Source of the DNA: Dendrophyllia cribrosa
Lineage: Eukaryota > Cnidaria > Anthozoa > Scleractinia > Dendrophylliidae
DNA length: 64,000 bases
Assembly (NCBI GenBank): GCA_024195265.1
Contig: JAJLRJ010000006.1
Span: forward strand, 12,341,139 to 12,405,138
Direction of reading: 5' to 3'
The position numbers and the translations under genes are program-made. Numbering within the stretch: the first letter of the stretch is position 1; the number at the start of each line of letters is the position of its first letter. Under the pieces are notes generated by a model, which searched no databases, was not told the DNA's origin, and saw nothing but the letters and a program-made list of their open reading frames with translations. Of the stretch, positions 52,403-63,290 are shown piece by piece.

Positions 52403-52636
52403 GTTGGTTTTCCAATTTGCTTAAAGTTAAGCGAGTCAGCTTAATTGAGTTAAACTCTCGTTAAATTTAAGCCACCAAAGCAGGTAGCGTAAGCGAGTCG
52501 GCAATTAATTTTAGACAATAAGAAGCAACTTGAGGACATTTATCTGACAAGGCTGTCAAATCGGAAATAAAACACGCGTTCTATTTTCAAGCGTCGCTCG
52601 TGAAGGGGCCTAATTTGATTGTATTATACAATGGAT

Positions 52637-52736
52637 TAGGCTCGATTACCAGCCGCTGTTCGGGAAACGAGCCCGCGCTCCTCCCCTCGGGGAGGCTCAG
52701 AGACCGGACGCGAGAAAGCGGCGGAAATCGAGCCTA
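52637..52736. mobile_element. 100 bp MITE with 9 bp target duplication
   Basis: Ends TAGGCTCGATT and AATCGAGCCTA. Flanked by ACAATGGAT at 52628-52636 and 52737-52745. The related locus at about 34105-34125 lacks the insert and reads straight through, an empty-site paralogue. A 9 bp duplication suggests a Mutator-type mover. Confidence 0.85.
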
Positions 52737-52745
52737 ACAATGGAT

Positions 52746-55658
52746 TTGCTTTTCTGCAAAATTAACGTTAATGTCCCTTTTCAGTAGTCATTGGAATACT
52801 GAATCATTCCTATTACGGTTTGATTATTAAAGAGAAATTTCAATTTTGAATGGTTATTAAATGTTGAGGTGTCATGATTATGCAATAGTATGCAAGAGAG
52901 GTGAGATTTTGCCGACTCAGCAACTAAAAATGTTCCCGTTTGATTGTGCAAGAGTATGGGTTTGGCTTTTGTTCTATTTTGGAACACTGAATCATTGCCA
53001 TTACGGTTTGATTATGCAATTGTATGCAAAAGACGTAATAATTTTGCTGAATTAGTTAACAAAAGTTTATCAAGCAAGCATTATAAGCGATTTCAGCGTG
53101 TTGATTTTTTGAGAGAAATATTAGCACTTTTTGGGAGCTAATTGACAAGACAAACAAAAAGATAATGTATTATTTTAGTGGCAAGGAAAACGTTCTCCGC
53201 TTATAAAAAGAAGAGGAATATCAATAAGTCGGTGTGTTATTCTCATCACATTCAAATCCTGAAGCGGACAAGACAGATACCTTAGAGTGCTCAACGTAGC
53301 TATGATCGCATTGAAATCCTGACGCAAGAGAGTTGCCTTAGAGTGCTCAACGTAGCTCAATTAGCAAAGAATATAGCAGACTTAAAGCAAGAAAATATAT
53401 ATTGAAATTCAGTTAGCCTATTTTTTCGGCGAATTGTCAGTTAACAAGAGGCTACACTGGTAGCCTATACTCATGCGCTTGTATAAGAAAGTTTAACGTT
53501 TTTTTTAACTGGGTCACGCTGTCGGAAATCGGTTCATTTCAATATTTTCATTCATTGATCTTATCAAGTGATTTAGTTTGACAAGTAGGAAATTACGTAT
53601 ATCAGTTAGGCTTTTAAATTTGCAAAGTTAAGATAAGGTTACTTTACAGGCCATGTGAATGACCAGAGTGAATGCGTTTTCGGCCGGGATCGGTGAACAT
53701 TGTGACTAAGGATCTAGGGACTTTGTGATTAAATCATTCTTACTTGAGAATTGTCATGGACTTCTTGTGCCAAACAGAGGCGTTCGCGACAACGCACCCC
53801 TTCCCTCTCAACGAATTTTGCGTGACATAAGTCTTGTTTTGTTTACATCATACCAGATATCATTTATTAAGACTGAATTTACGACTGAATTTGAACACGT
53901 TTTATAAGCATTTCTCCAAAGCTAGCGAGAACACAAAGAAAAAGTCAATCACAAAATTGATATCAACATAAATTCCCATCGGAAAATGAAATTTCTTTAC
54001 CGGTAAAGTCCAAATGCCAGTGGGGTTGACTCGGCTATTTAAAAGCAGAAAAAACCTCCACCAATAGTGAATAGTGTGAGTTATAAGGAAACTACACCAA
54101 TGCTATTGATTCAATTAAACGAGCCAATGAGAAAACGGAACATTCGATCCTTCCCAAGAGTACGAGAGCGGCAAACATTCCATGGACAACGGAATTATTT
54201 CATATTATTCCGCGAGACATTTACTTATGGGAGCAACTGATGAGGTTCACCTAAAATGCGAAACTCGAGTCTTGCTTAAGAAAAACGTAAGAATTCACTA
54301 GCATCCGTGAGATTTTCACAACAGATCACCATATCTGTACAAGCCATGTAGGGATGCAATAACGCCATGATGAAACAACGGAGGTTCTTCACGCTCCAGG
54401 AAACACTACTCAAAAACAGCATAAAACAAGGAGCTAAACCATAACTGCAAGAGGTCATGATTCCAATAGAGACACGGCAGCTTCAGACTTTGTTCTTAGA
54501 CAATCACATCCGTGATAAAGATCCACTTTCTCGCAAGTCTTGCACACCGCAGACTTAGACACTAAATCACGGGCTGAGAGATTGATTTATTCTAGCATAT
54601 TCATAAGAAAAGCTGCGGCCGATCACTACTTATCTTGCAAAAAAAGTTAGCCAAAGAGGCTCTAACATAATATGCCAAGAGAACTAGCATAACGAAGGCA
54701 TAGAGAAACAATACTGAATTCTATAAATGGCTACACAGCATAAAAACTATCGTCGTTTAAGAGATTTATATCCCAAAGATCATCAAAGGGTCATACAATA
54801 CATATCGAGCATGCCAAACTGAGACAAAAACCATAATTTCTCACCTGTCAAGATAGCTTCCAAAACCGTAATTAGGATCGTCAAGATGTCTGTTTGATAC
54901 ACTGGATCGTACACAGAGAGTATGGGAAGGAAAAAATCGAAACTCACTGATGCTTGTGTCCAAAAAAATACGGTGTGTCCACTTACTTTGGAGTCTGCTT
55001 AATACAGGTTTTACTGTAATCAGAAATCTTACTCGTTTTTAAATCTAACACTGAAAAGGGCTCGTGTGGTCAACCCCAGGATCAACCCGCGTTCGCGTGC
55101 TGGTCAAAATTCTAAACAAAAAGACGAAACAAAATACACAGAATGTATCTCACTTGTCGCATTTCCCATTAGAAAAGGTAGCTCCATTTCCAACTGAGCC
55201 TTTGTAACAGCTTTTCCGTCGATCTTCTCTAATCGGAACAACTTTAAATCAAACGCACCGAGTCCAAACTTTCCGCTTATTGTTCGCTCAAATGTTTACA
55301 AGCTATGTCCATTGAATTGTGCTTTGTCATGTCAAACGGTATGCGACTTATGTGTCGTTCGAATGCCGATCCTTTGTCGTCATCTCGATAAAAACTCGGA
55401 ATAACTTTGACCACGCCACTCGACACCATTACGGAGATCAAGGTCAACGCTCTACGACCCTGGTACCTTTCGCATATAATATCGGTTAATATGTCACCTG
55501 GTCACGCAGCGAGACAGGTAAATGTCACAAAATAGATTTGCTGCTAGGAAAAAACTATGTTGCTTTTATTAACAACAACAATCGTTAATTTAGTATAATT
55601 AATAGAATGTCACTTAACTGTTAACTTTTCATTTATCAGTTAACTACTATATATTTGG
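52746..55658. other. Intron 5, middle part, no gene seen
   Basis: Non-coding. A segment at 54195-54270 repeats 35355-35440 in the same orientation. Repeats of ACGGTTTGATTATGCAA lie near 52815-53035, and of GAGTGCTCAACGTAGCT near 53285-53360. Confidence 0.5.
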
Positions 55659-55867
55659 AGTGAAACAAAAGAAACGGCAAACTGATCCTTACGGCAGAAA
55701 AATAGAAGCAGAAGCAAAAACAAATAAAATAAAATAAAAGTGGAATATAATAGTGCCCTATTATATTGGGCACTATTATATTCCACGTTTATTTTATTTT
55801 ATTTGTTTTTGCTTCTGCTTCTATTTTTCTGCCGTAAGGATCAGTTTGCCGTTTCTTTTGTTTCACT
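55659..55867. mobile_element. Foldback element, copy 2
   Basis: Arms AGTGAAACAAAAGAAACGGC and the complement, central GGGCACTATTATATTCCAC palindrome. The flank at 55868-55945 matches, inverted, the flank of copy 1 at 29.9 kb. Confidence 0.75.
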
Positions 55868-55945
55868 TCAAGTACTAATACTGATCTAGGTCTGGAAACC
55901 CAGATCCGGCCATTCTCAGCGGTTTGTTGTAGTGATCGTGCATTC

Positions 55946-57951
55946 TATGTTTTTTTTTCTATATATTTGGGCAATTGTCAGTTAACTGTTAACCCCATTA
56001 GCACCCTCCTAAATGCACTGGTATTCTGAATTTCACTTTTGCCGGAACGCAATTGGCATTAAAAAACAAAACGAAAAAAACGCACGAGATAATAATGCCT
56101 TTTGTCACAACATTTCACCCACGACTGAAAAACCTTAAACAAATACTGATGAAAAATGGAGTTTCGTTCAAAACCAACCATTCCTGAAAACTACTTACAA
56201 AACGCCGCCTATCATATCATACAAGACGTAAATCACTTAACGACATACTCATAACAGCCAAACTTTGAAAGCTAATATAAATGCATCGCAACCGCAAAAC
56301 CACATAGCGGAGTCGGTGCGGTAGGCCTGTCATGAACCTCATTTCGATCTTAGGGAAACTAAAAAAGTGACCGCCAGGAGTGGTGTCCTGTTTACCCGCT
56401 CCAGACCCAATATTTTCTATATAAGTGCGCCCATAGCAGACGTGACCGAAAAATGACACGTGTTCACCATTTTCCCGCCATTTTTCACGTCAAAATATAT
56501 AAAACAGCAGACTTGATACTTTAGCTAACTACAAAACTTTCTGTTTCATTATGCAAGAGTAGAAACAGCAAAATACCATAAATTTTGACTTTTGTTTCTA
56601 TTTTCGAATACTGCTGGAGAGTTGAAAAAGAAATGGCTGATGGCGCGATGTCTGCTAAACATAGCCCAAATTGTCCTGGCATGGGGACGGGCAGCTCTAG
56701 AGAAATGACATGTTGTTACGGTCTCCTTCCATCAGATTCAGCACATGTGAAGTTCAAAGTTTGAACCGGGCCTTACTTGAAAGAATATTAAAGATTCAGT
56801 CACCATTTGTTGTGTCAATTGATATTTTGATAATTAATATTAATACGTCACCTGCAGTAACCTTATATCTAATAAAACACCACATACTAATTTATAGGAC
56901 TGTTTTTATCAGATATAAAGTCACTGCACGTGACGTATTATCGATCACTTGATAGGTTTGTGGGCTTTTAATCGTTTTGAAATTGCGGCAACCTATTGTA
57001 TTTGATTTAGAATTTTTTTTCTATTGTCAAATATCCCAACAGAAAATAGACAATGAATAACTGAAAATGCATTGTGCAAATTGACCCAACAACACATTTC
57101 CATCGTCAATTAGCTAGCAAGGCGGAAAAAGTCTCTCACTTTCACTTCACTAACATCAAAATTATTTACATTCACACTCGTGATTCTTTGTTACTCATAA
57201 CTTTTATTGACTTGCACCAACACGAATTTTCAAACTTTCTCTCAATCTTCTCTATCCTGGCAAGAACCATATCCAGTTGACTACTGCGCCTCGCATTTTC
57301 TACGTAATGTCTGATTCTACAACGCCATCTTTACCATATTCACTATCAAGATTCTTCTTTTTTTAACCTCACGTTCTAACGCATTAACGAGATGGCTTAA
57401 AGAGCCCTTTGATTTCAGTGTGGGAGCAATGCGAGGAGATGTTTGTCACTTTGGGTTTCAGCACTGAAGAAGCGGAGATTTAAAGAATTTCCAAGCGGTC
57501 GAGGGACTTTTAACTTTTAACTTTGTTTTACCTTTAAAAAGGTAAAACTTTTCCTTTGTGTTCTCGCTAGTTTTGGAGAATTGTTTATAAAACGTGCTCA
57601 ACAAAATAATTCAGTCGTTTCGATTTCTTTCATGAAAGACAGCTCGGCCTCGAGGCGCTATAAATGGTTCGCGTTTTGCTTTTAAACATAAACTCATGGA
57701 GATTTGAATAAAAATTTGCAAAAGAAGATTGTGTTGTCCATTTTTATGTGTTTGTTCATTCATTACATAGGTTGAAAAGCAATCGTAAACAAAACAAGAC
57801 GTGGATTTTATAGTTCTAACTTCACTCGCGTGGGCTTTTATTATGCAAATATGTTTGTGTATTTTTTGAAATTTTAATTTCCAAATCAGTTTCTCGAGCA
57901 ATTTTTCATACGCAACAGGTGTATTTTATTCGGAAAGTAGTCGTACTTGTT
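55946..57951. other. Intron 5, no gene seen
   Basis: Non-coding. 56650-56780 contains an end of the GGCCCGGTTCAAA-type MITE, and 57335-57420 is the inverted partner of 33825-33930. Confidence 0.5.
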
Positions 57952-58600
57952 AGGGCCTGTTTACATTAAGGGAGGGTAACCCGGGTAGCAGAGTCACTCC
58001 TAGCCGGGGTACCCTGGGAGGGTCAACTTTTCATACATTTCTTTACAAAGCACACTGAAGTGTTTACATGATAGACAGGGTCACCCTCCTAACCGGGTCA
58101 CCCTGTCTGCTTGCCAGGGTCACCCTCCTAGGCGGGCTATCTTTTCTGCAGGTAAACGATCACCACAGGGTCACCCTTCTAGGCAGGCTATTTTTTCTGC
58201 ATGTAAACGGCCACCCCAGGGTCACCCTCCCAGGCGGGCTATTTCTTTTGACTTGAAATTACCCGCGAAAATGGGGCATACAAGCCGTTAAACCAAGGCA
58301 CTGGAAGGCAAGAGCAAGAGGAACAAGCGATAAAAACAGCAAACTCGCCGCTATAGCCTTTCTTCTTGTTGGCATGTTTGTTAACATGTCGTGCTTAATA
58401 AAGCGCGCCGTTGCAATAAAAAAAGTCCGCCAAAACACGAGCCCGCCAAAACAATTTAAGAGCCCGCCAAAAAAAGATAGCTCGCCTATTATGATAACCC
58501 ATCCTTATAGCCTACCCATGTAAAGGCGGGATATCTTTTAGCCCTGCTGAGAGAGTGACCCTGGTACCCGGGTCACCTCCTCTCCACTTAAATAGGCCCT
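57952..58600. mobile_element. Foldback element with internal repeats
   Basis: The ends AGGGCCTGTTTACATTAAGG and (complement) AGGGCCTATTTAAGTGGAGA are inverted. The left half has four or more repeats of CAGGGTCACCCTCCTAGGCG followed by GGCTAT and T-rich sequence. No gene. Confidence 0.65.
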
Positions 58601-59403
58601 TTTTCTAGACGGAGAAAAAGTTGTTTTTGTGAACTATTGTACGGTCTAAATGTACTATGCAGACAGTCACGTAATTCTGTTTTTGAGAATTGCTAAAATT
58701 GAAAAATAGCCCGATCGTCAATCTTAATTCTTATCGGCTTTCTGTTAGTAGAGCGACCCTGTTAGGCTCAGCCTATCTATCTATTTTTTTCTAAAAAGAT
58801 CACACGTTAATTTTACAGGGGCTATAGAGTATCTTCACTCAAGTGACCGGCGTTTTGAACACAAATATGGTCGCCTTTTCATTGTTTTGGGACACCGATA
58901 TGGCCGCCGTGACGTCATGCGCAAACGCTCTATATCACCACATTGTAGTATCACTTTGAAAAGCCAAAAGACATATTTGTTCCAAAGGAAACTTAAAATA
59001 ACGGTCTAGTGTTGTTAACAATTACTATATCATTGCACTAAAATGATGTTGCGTGATTTTATGTCATTGTTGAGAGTGCGAATAAAATGAATTTAAAATT
59101 GACACAATTAGTACTTTTATGTCTTTTTCCAAACTGATGATTAAGTATCCTTGACTGAACATGCTTACAGCAATTTCTCAATTTCCATTTCGGCATTTTT
59201 TCCCCATTCCCAGTGGCCAAAGCCAGGTTCCATTGACTCAAAACCCATTTTCCCAGTGCAAACACAGGGCATTCCCGATTTTCAGAGATTTTCCTAATGG
59301 AGAAAGAATGACTTTGTCCTAGTAAATGAAATCTAACATCTAGGGCTGCCAGTAGGTCTAACAATACCATAACTCTATTTCATTTTCTTTTTGTTGATCC
59401 AAG
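58601..59403. other. Intron 5, 3' end
   Basis: Non-coding. 59190-59290 has CCCATT/CCCAGT low-complexity units like those near 30.3 kb. The acceptor TTGTTGATCCAAG ends at 59403. Confidence 0.55.
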
Positions 59404-59588
59404 ATGATCCAACTGAAGCGCAGAAAGAAGAGTTCTTGTTTGAGATTGAGCAGATGAAGCTGTTGGGTTCACACAAGAATATTGTATCCATGGTTGGATG
59501 CTGTACACTTCAGGAGCAAAGGTTCCTGGTAATAGAGTACGTTCCGTTTGGTGACCTGCTGAAGTGGTTACGTCGCAAAAGAAAAATG
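59404..59588 (+). CDS. Receptor tyrosine kinase, exon 6 (helix C to hinge)
   Basis: In phase with exon 5. It encodes D-D-P-T-E-A-Q-K-E-E-F-L-F-E-I-E-Q-M with the helix C glutamate, then S-H-K-N-I-V-S-M-V-G-C-C, L-V-I-E-Y-V-P-F-G-D-L-L-K-W-L, the hinge and helix D. This is a standard receptor tyrosine kinase N-lobe. The donor AAAATG|GTGAGA is in phase 0. The long intron before it (about 9 kb) is full of repeats. A decayed partial copy of this exon lies downstream at 60243-60327. Confidence 0.87.
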
Positions 59589-59689
59589 GTGAGAAAAATA
59601 TTTCAATTCATTTCTAAAATATGAAGAAAAAAATAAGTGTTTAATCCATTTATTGAAGACTCGTGTCTTGAACAGTTTTAAATATAAGG

Positions 59690-60110
59690 GTGCATCCAAA
59701 ACTGCTGCCTTTGCAGTCCGCAATATGAGACGATGACGTCACATGACGTGTGAATTACGTCTCACTAGTTCTGTACAGCCGTCATCTTGGATCCACCATC
59801 TTGGATCTCTGGATTTCTCTAAAACCTCAAAAAGAACCCGTCCAAATTGACTCCAAAGTAAGTAAAACCTATAAAGAAACGCTAAAATGGCGTAAAATGT
59901 AAACGTTACGAGAACAAACTTACATTTTTTTCATTAAAAGCTAGAAATATCCACATTTCGAAAAGCGTGGCTGTCAAACTTTTGATGCTAGATACTTTTT
60001 AAGAAAATTTACTTAGTTTGATCGCGTTTGCTTTAATATTAAAAAAACGTTATGAATGTTGAAAGTCAACGCGGACACTTGCATTCCCACCCGCATGGCT
60101 TAATAGGGTT
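59690..60110. repeat. Interspersed repeat shared with 4.19-4.63 kb
   Basis: Collinear, same-strand, diverged copy of the repeat in intron 2 (CCGTCCAAATTGAC, GTTATGAATGTTGAAAGT). Confidence 0.55.
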
Positions 60111-60242
60111 AAAGTGTGTAAGATGCTATACTTTGGCTTTAAAGTACGTGGCAGACACAGCAAGAGATGTGTTAAGGAAAATCTCCAGCATAAAAACATC
60201 AGAACTGTAAAAACAACAAAACATGCACTCATGAGACGTGTT

Positions 60243-60327
60243 TCCTGTGCGACTCTTCAAGCCAGGTACGTAGCGGTACGTTCGGTTTGGTGACCTGTCA
60301 AAGTGGTTACGTGACAGAAGAAGAATG
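60243..60327 (+). pseudogene. Decayed partial copy of kinase exon 6
   Basis: GGTACGTTCGGTTTGGTGAC, AAGTGGTTACGTGACAGAAG and the following A-G-A-A-T-G match the end of exon 6 with substitutions and an indel. The donor GTGAGA has become CTGAGG and the frame is broken, so it cannot be spliced normally. It shows a past duplication of the exon 6 segment. Confidence 0.75.
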
Positions 60328-60955
60328 CTGAGGAAAAACAGACTTAACCCACTTTTTAGATACACAAAATTAGGATTTAGAAACAATTTATTTACAAAAA
60401 TAACGGAGGTACAATAGTCAAATTTTGTTTCAAAGTAAAGACATGAGCAGTTGATTCCCGATTTGAATGACTTTTTGATTCAGTAAAAGAGAAAGTGAAT
60501 GATCAAGGTTAGTGGAGTAAGTTTGCACAGTCGTACCTAGCTGTTAAAAGTATTTCATTTAAGGGCAAGTAAATTCTGGGTGCAAGTCAAGTGATACTTG
60601 CGCAGTGTTACGGGAATTCGATTCTTTCCATCAAAACCTGCGTTCGTCGCTTAATTCGCATCCATTCCCCTACCTATTGCATTTTTGCCCTTGCCAATAC
60701 AATGTATGCGCCTCGCATATGTTTGTCTCAACTTACGACAGTTATATTTTGCAATTGTTAGGCTTGCACGCTATTTACGCAAGTTTTGATATTGGTTGAA
60801 CTGATCGATTTTAGCAAAAGACTTTAGCAATCCGCTTTCTTGCAGCCTAAGATTTACGATATTTTGCCAGCGACATTGCACGTTAATTTATTCCTTTTTA
60901 TACATACTACGTTATGACATAACCATGCCAACGCTAACGCTTGTTGAATTTCTAG

Positions 60956-61042
60956 ATCAACAAAAATGAAGCTTCTGAAGAAAAACGTTATGACGACAAA
61001 AACGTTTTCAACGATCGAACAGACGCCAGAGAATTTAATCAT
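60956..61042 (+). CDS. Receptor tyrosine kinase, exon 7 (kinase insert)
   Basis: Acceptor TTGAATTTCTAG, donor AATCAT|GTAGGT, phase 0 on both sides, 29 codons. The peptide is charged and low in hydrophobics (N-E-A-S-E-E-K-R-Y-D-D-K-N), as expected for a kinase insert between the N-lobe hinge and the C-lobe. No motif is recognised. Support is from splice sites, phase and position. Confidence 0.6.
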
Positions 61043-61253
61043 GTAGGTCCTTTATTAAAAAAACTTCTATTATCTTTGGAATTAACTTCAAATTGGTTTC
61101 TCGATCTATAACCAACATCTGTTTCGGATTGTCGGTCTGTCTGTTCATAAACACGTCGGCGACTGACAGAATGACAGTAGATCGTATCCACAATTATTCA
61201 AATACTGTTCTTTCCTTCCTTTGTCCTTTTATTGTTACTTTTTTATCGCACAG

Positions 61254-61427
61254 GAAAGCGAAGATGTCCAGAAACATGTCGAAAAAGATGAGACCCAAGT
61301 GAACATGCAACTGACTCCATTGTTAGATAACAGTGACGTCGGGCAGGACGTGGCATTGACTTCTGAGAATCTTCTTGAAGTCATAAGAGATTGCTTCAGA
61401 CGATTATACATTTTTTATTTTGCTTGA
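61254..61427 (+). CDS. Receptor tyrosine kinase, exon 8 (kinase insert, 3' end uncertain)
   Basis: Acceptor TTTTATCGCACAG. In phase 0 it reads E-S-E-D-V-Q-K-H-V-E-K-D-E-T and Q-L-T-P-L-L-D-N-S-D-V-G, an acidic linker like exon 7. The frame runs to a TGA at 61425-61427. Either a weak donor is used (GAA|GTCATA or CAA|GTGAAC, both phase 0) to reach the exons at 62200 and 62502, or this exon ends a short, truncated receptor. Transcripts would decide. Confidence 0.5.
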   Translation, partial: ESEDVQKHVEKDETQVNMQLTPLLDNSDVGQDVALTSENLLEVIRDCFRRLYIFYFA

Positions 61428-61444
61428 TTTTTCCACTTAAAAGT

Positions 61445-61614
61445 TAGCCTGTTCCAGGCTCCGAGATAGTGGGGAACGCGCGAAGTAACAAAAAAAAGGA
61501 ATAAACCACTGGGAAACTGGGGAGATGGGGGCCCGCCCTCTCCTCAATTCCCGCGCAATTTTTTCCCTTTTTTTCTCGCGCGTTCCCCACTATCTCGGAG
61601 CCTGGAACAGGCTA
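61445..61614. mobile_element. 170 bp foldback MITE with TAGCCTGTTCC ends
   Basis: Inverted arms TAGCCTGTTCCAGGCTCCGA. Flanks CTTAAAAGT (61436-61444) and CTTCAAAGT (61615-61623), a 9 bp duplication with one mismatch. The ends resemble those of the Mutator-type element at 21225-22272. Confidence 0.75.
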
Positions 61615-62199
61615 CTTCAAAGTATAATTACACATAACGAATAAGGTTATGCTAATTTGAACGAAAATATACAATTTGCCGAAATTGTGTTTCGTAAATT
61701 AGTTCATTCAAAACCGTTTAGCCATATATCACACAGTCACAGGGACGAGCTAAAGTAATGTGAAATTTCGTTGCTTTTGTGCCTGGTGGCACAAAGTTAT
61801 GGCTTGATATCACAGATGCACAAGAGGTTTACGTGTTACAAATTCTCCTACTGAAGAGAGAGTTTTCGAAGTTTGCTCTTCGCTCTCCTTGTCCATGCCG
61901 GACACAAAGCCAAACTGTTTTTAAAGGAATGGTAGTGCAGCAGTGTCCTACTTTCAGTTTCCCAAATAATGTTTTCTTTTGTCACTTGTTGGGAAGAGAA
62001 ATTCACAACATGATGAACAAATATATGAAAAAATAATCAATGGCTATGATTAAAGTCACCGGCAATCGATTTTCGAAAGGCGTTTTTGACAGTTTAAACA
62101 TTATCACATTATTTTGAACTCATACTAATATGACAACGAACAAAAATGTGCTCAAAAAACGACAGCTAATTGATGTTGTCGATGTTTTTTATCATTTAG

Positions 62200-62262
62200 G
62201 AAAAGGTCGCCGCTAAGAGGGAAATCGAGGAAGATCATGAACGATCTGCAGAACTATTCTCA
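62200..62262 (+). CDS. Duplicated kinase-insert exon, copy 1
   Basis: Acceptor TTATCATTTAG, then E-K-V-A-A-K-R-E-I-E-E-D-H-E-R-S-A-E-L-F-S, then GTGAGT. It is a near copy of the exon at 62502. The reading frame stays open past the donor to a TGA at 62341-62343, but the distal donor (GTAAGA in copy 2) is lost here, so if used, copy 1 must use the GTGAGT donor at 62263. Confidence 0.6.
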
Positions 62263-62501
62263 GTGAGTGTAATGTTTTCTCCACTACATGATCACACAGA
62301 TGTCGTCCTTGAAATGACTTTGCTGACTTCTGTTAAGGGGTGAATGGTACAATTGATAGATCACTTGAACAATGCCCCTATCCCTAATCCCTATCCCAGC
62401 GGGACAAATGTATTGTTTTCTTAGCTAACCACAGACATCGTTTGCACAAGTGCTGGACTACCCCAGCTCATTAATGTTGTCGATGTTTTCTTATCATTTA
62501 G

Positions 62502-62639
62502 GGAAAAGTCGCTGCTAAGAGGGAAGTTGAGGAAGATCATAAACGATCTGCAGAACTATTTCCAGTGAGTGTTGTGTTTTCTCCACCACATGATCACACA
62601 GATGTCGTCCTTGAAATGACTTTGCTGACTTCTGTTAAA
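62502..62639 (+). CDS. Duplicated kinase-insert exon, copy 2
   Basis: Acceptor TTATCATTTAG, then G-K-V-A-A-K-R-E-V-E-E-D-H-K-R-S-A-E-L-F-P. Two donors are possible: GTGAGT at 62565 (63 nt exon) or GTAAGA at 62640 (138 nt exon, adding a segment with H-D-H-T-D-V-V-L-E-M-T-L-L). Both are phase 0. The extra 75 nt are almost identical between the two copies, hinting that they are coding. The kinase C-lobe with the catalytic loop should follow beyond 64000. Confidence 0.6.
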
Positions 62640-62932
62640 GTAAGAAAAGAAAACAAACTTATGAATAACTTGACAATGGGATAAATCTAGACACTACTGC
62701 ATCACACCATAACATTTATCATTAACGTTAGTTAACCCTAGGACGTACAAGGGGGTGGGGGAGGAGTGATGGATGCCATGTTTTTCTCGGATTTTTGCAA
62801 GAGCATTTATTGTTGGCACATGCCGTCTTCAGTAGCTGTTCGTTTATCCTAGTTTTGATATATACATTTTTGTAAAGTATGACGACAAACGGTTGCTTTG
62901 GTAACAAGATATGATGTCATAAGTACCATGAG

Positions 62933-63190
62933 CATGTGAATATATGAAAATCATATACTTGAACTGCGGTTTAACATGAGTGAAATTTGTGATCCTCGCA
63001 GTGTGCTCTCAACCTGAAAAAAAAAATCAGGCTTGAACGGGATTCTAACCCATGACGACCTTGTGATACCGGTTAAATGCTCTATCAACTGATCTATCAA
63101 GCCACATGGATAGATGGTCAATTGTGAGTTCAGGTTGCTTTTTCAACTGCTTAAGTTGAGAGCACACTGCGAGAATTACAAATTTCACTC
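62933..63190 (-). mobile_element. tRNA-derived foldback insertion (SINE-like), 12 bp target duplication
   Basis: Flanked by perfect AAGTACCATGAG at 62921-62932 and 63191-63202. The outer parts (62978-63016 and 63150-63190) are inverted repeats. A tRNA-like core fills 63030-63103 on the minus strand. The paralogous repeat at 49.5 kb lacks the insert. Confidence 0.8.
63030..63103 (-). ncRNA. tRNA-like sequence (pol III promoter type), not a functional tRNA gene
   Basis: On the minus strand it starts GGCTTGATAGATCAGTTGATA, has an A-box-like GATAGATCAGTTGATAGAGC, a B-box-like GGTTAGAATCCC and a complementary acceptor end (CAAGCC). The anticodon arm is too long and irregular for a normal tRNA. 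Probably the promoter of the mobile element around it. Confidence 0.6.
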
Positions 63191-63290
63191 AAGTACCATG
63201 AGGTCAAGCCATTTCTGAATACAACTACGTGTGAACAAAAAAAAAACATATGAAATGCTACCAAAAGTAACAAAATTTTTATTTGTATCA

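Larger units (their letters stand above)
62745..63290. repeat. Interspersed repeat (copy with tRNA-derived insertion)
   Basis: Paralogue of 49495-49815. It is split at 62932 by the insertion described next. Confidence 0.6.

Noticed and set aside
63030..63103. Functional tRNA gene
   Set aside because: The anticodon arm is irregular and the sequence sits in a mobile insertion with target duplications.
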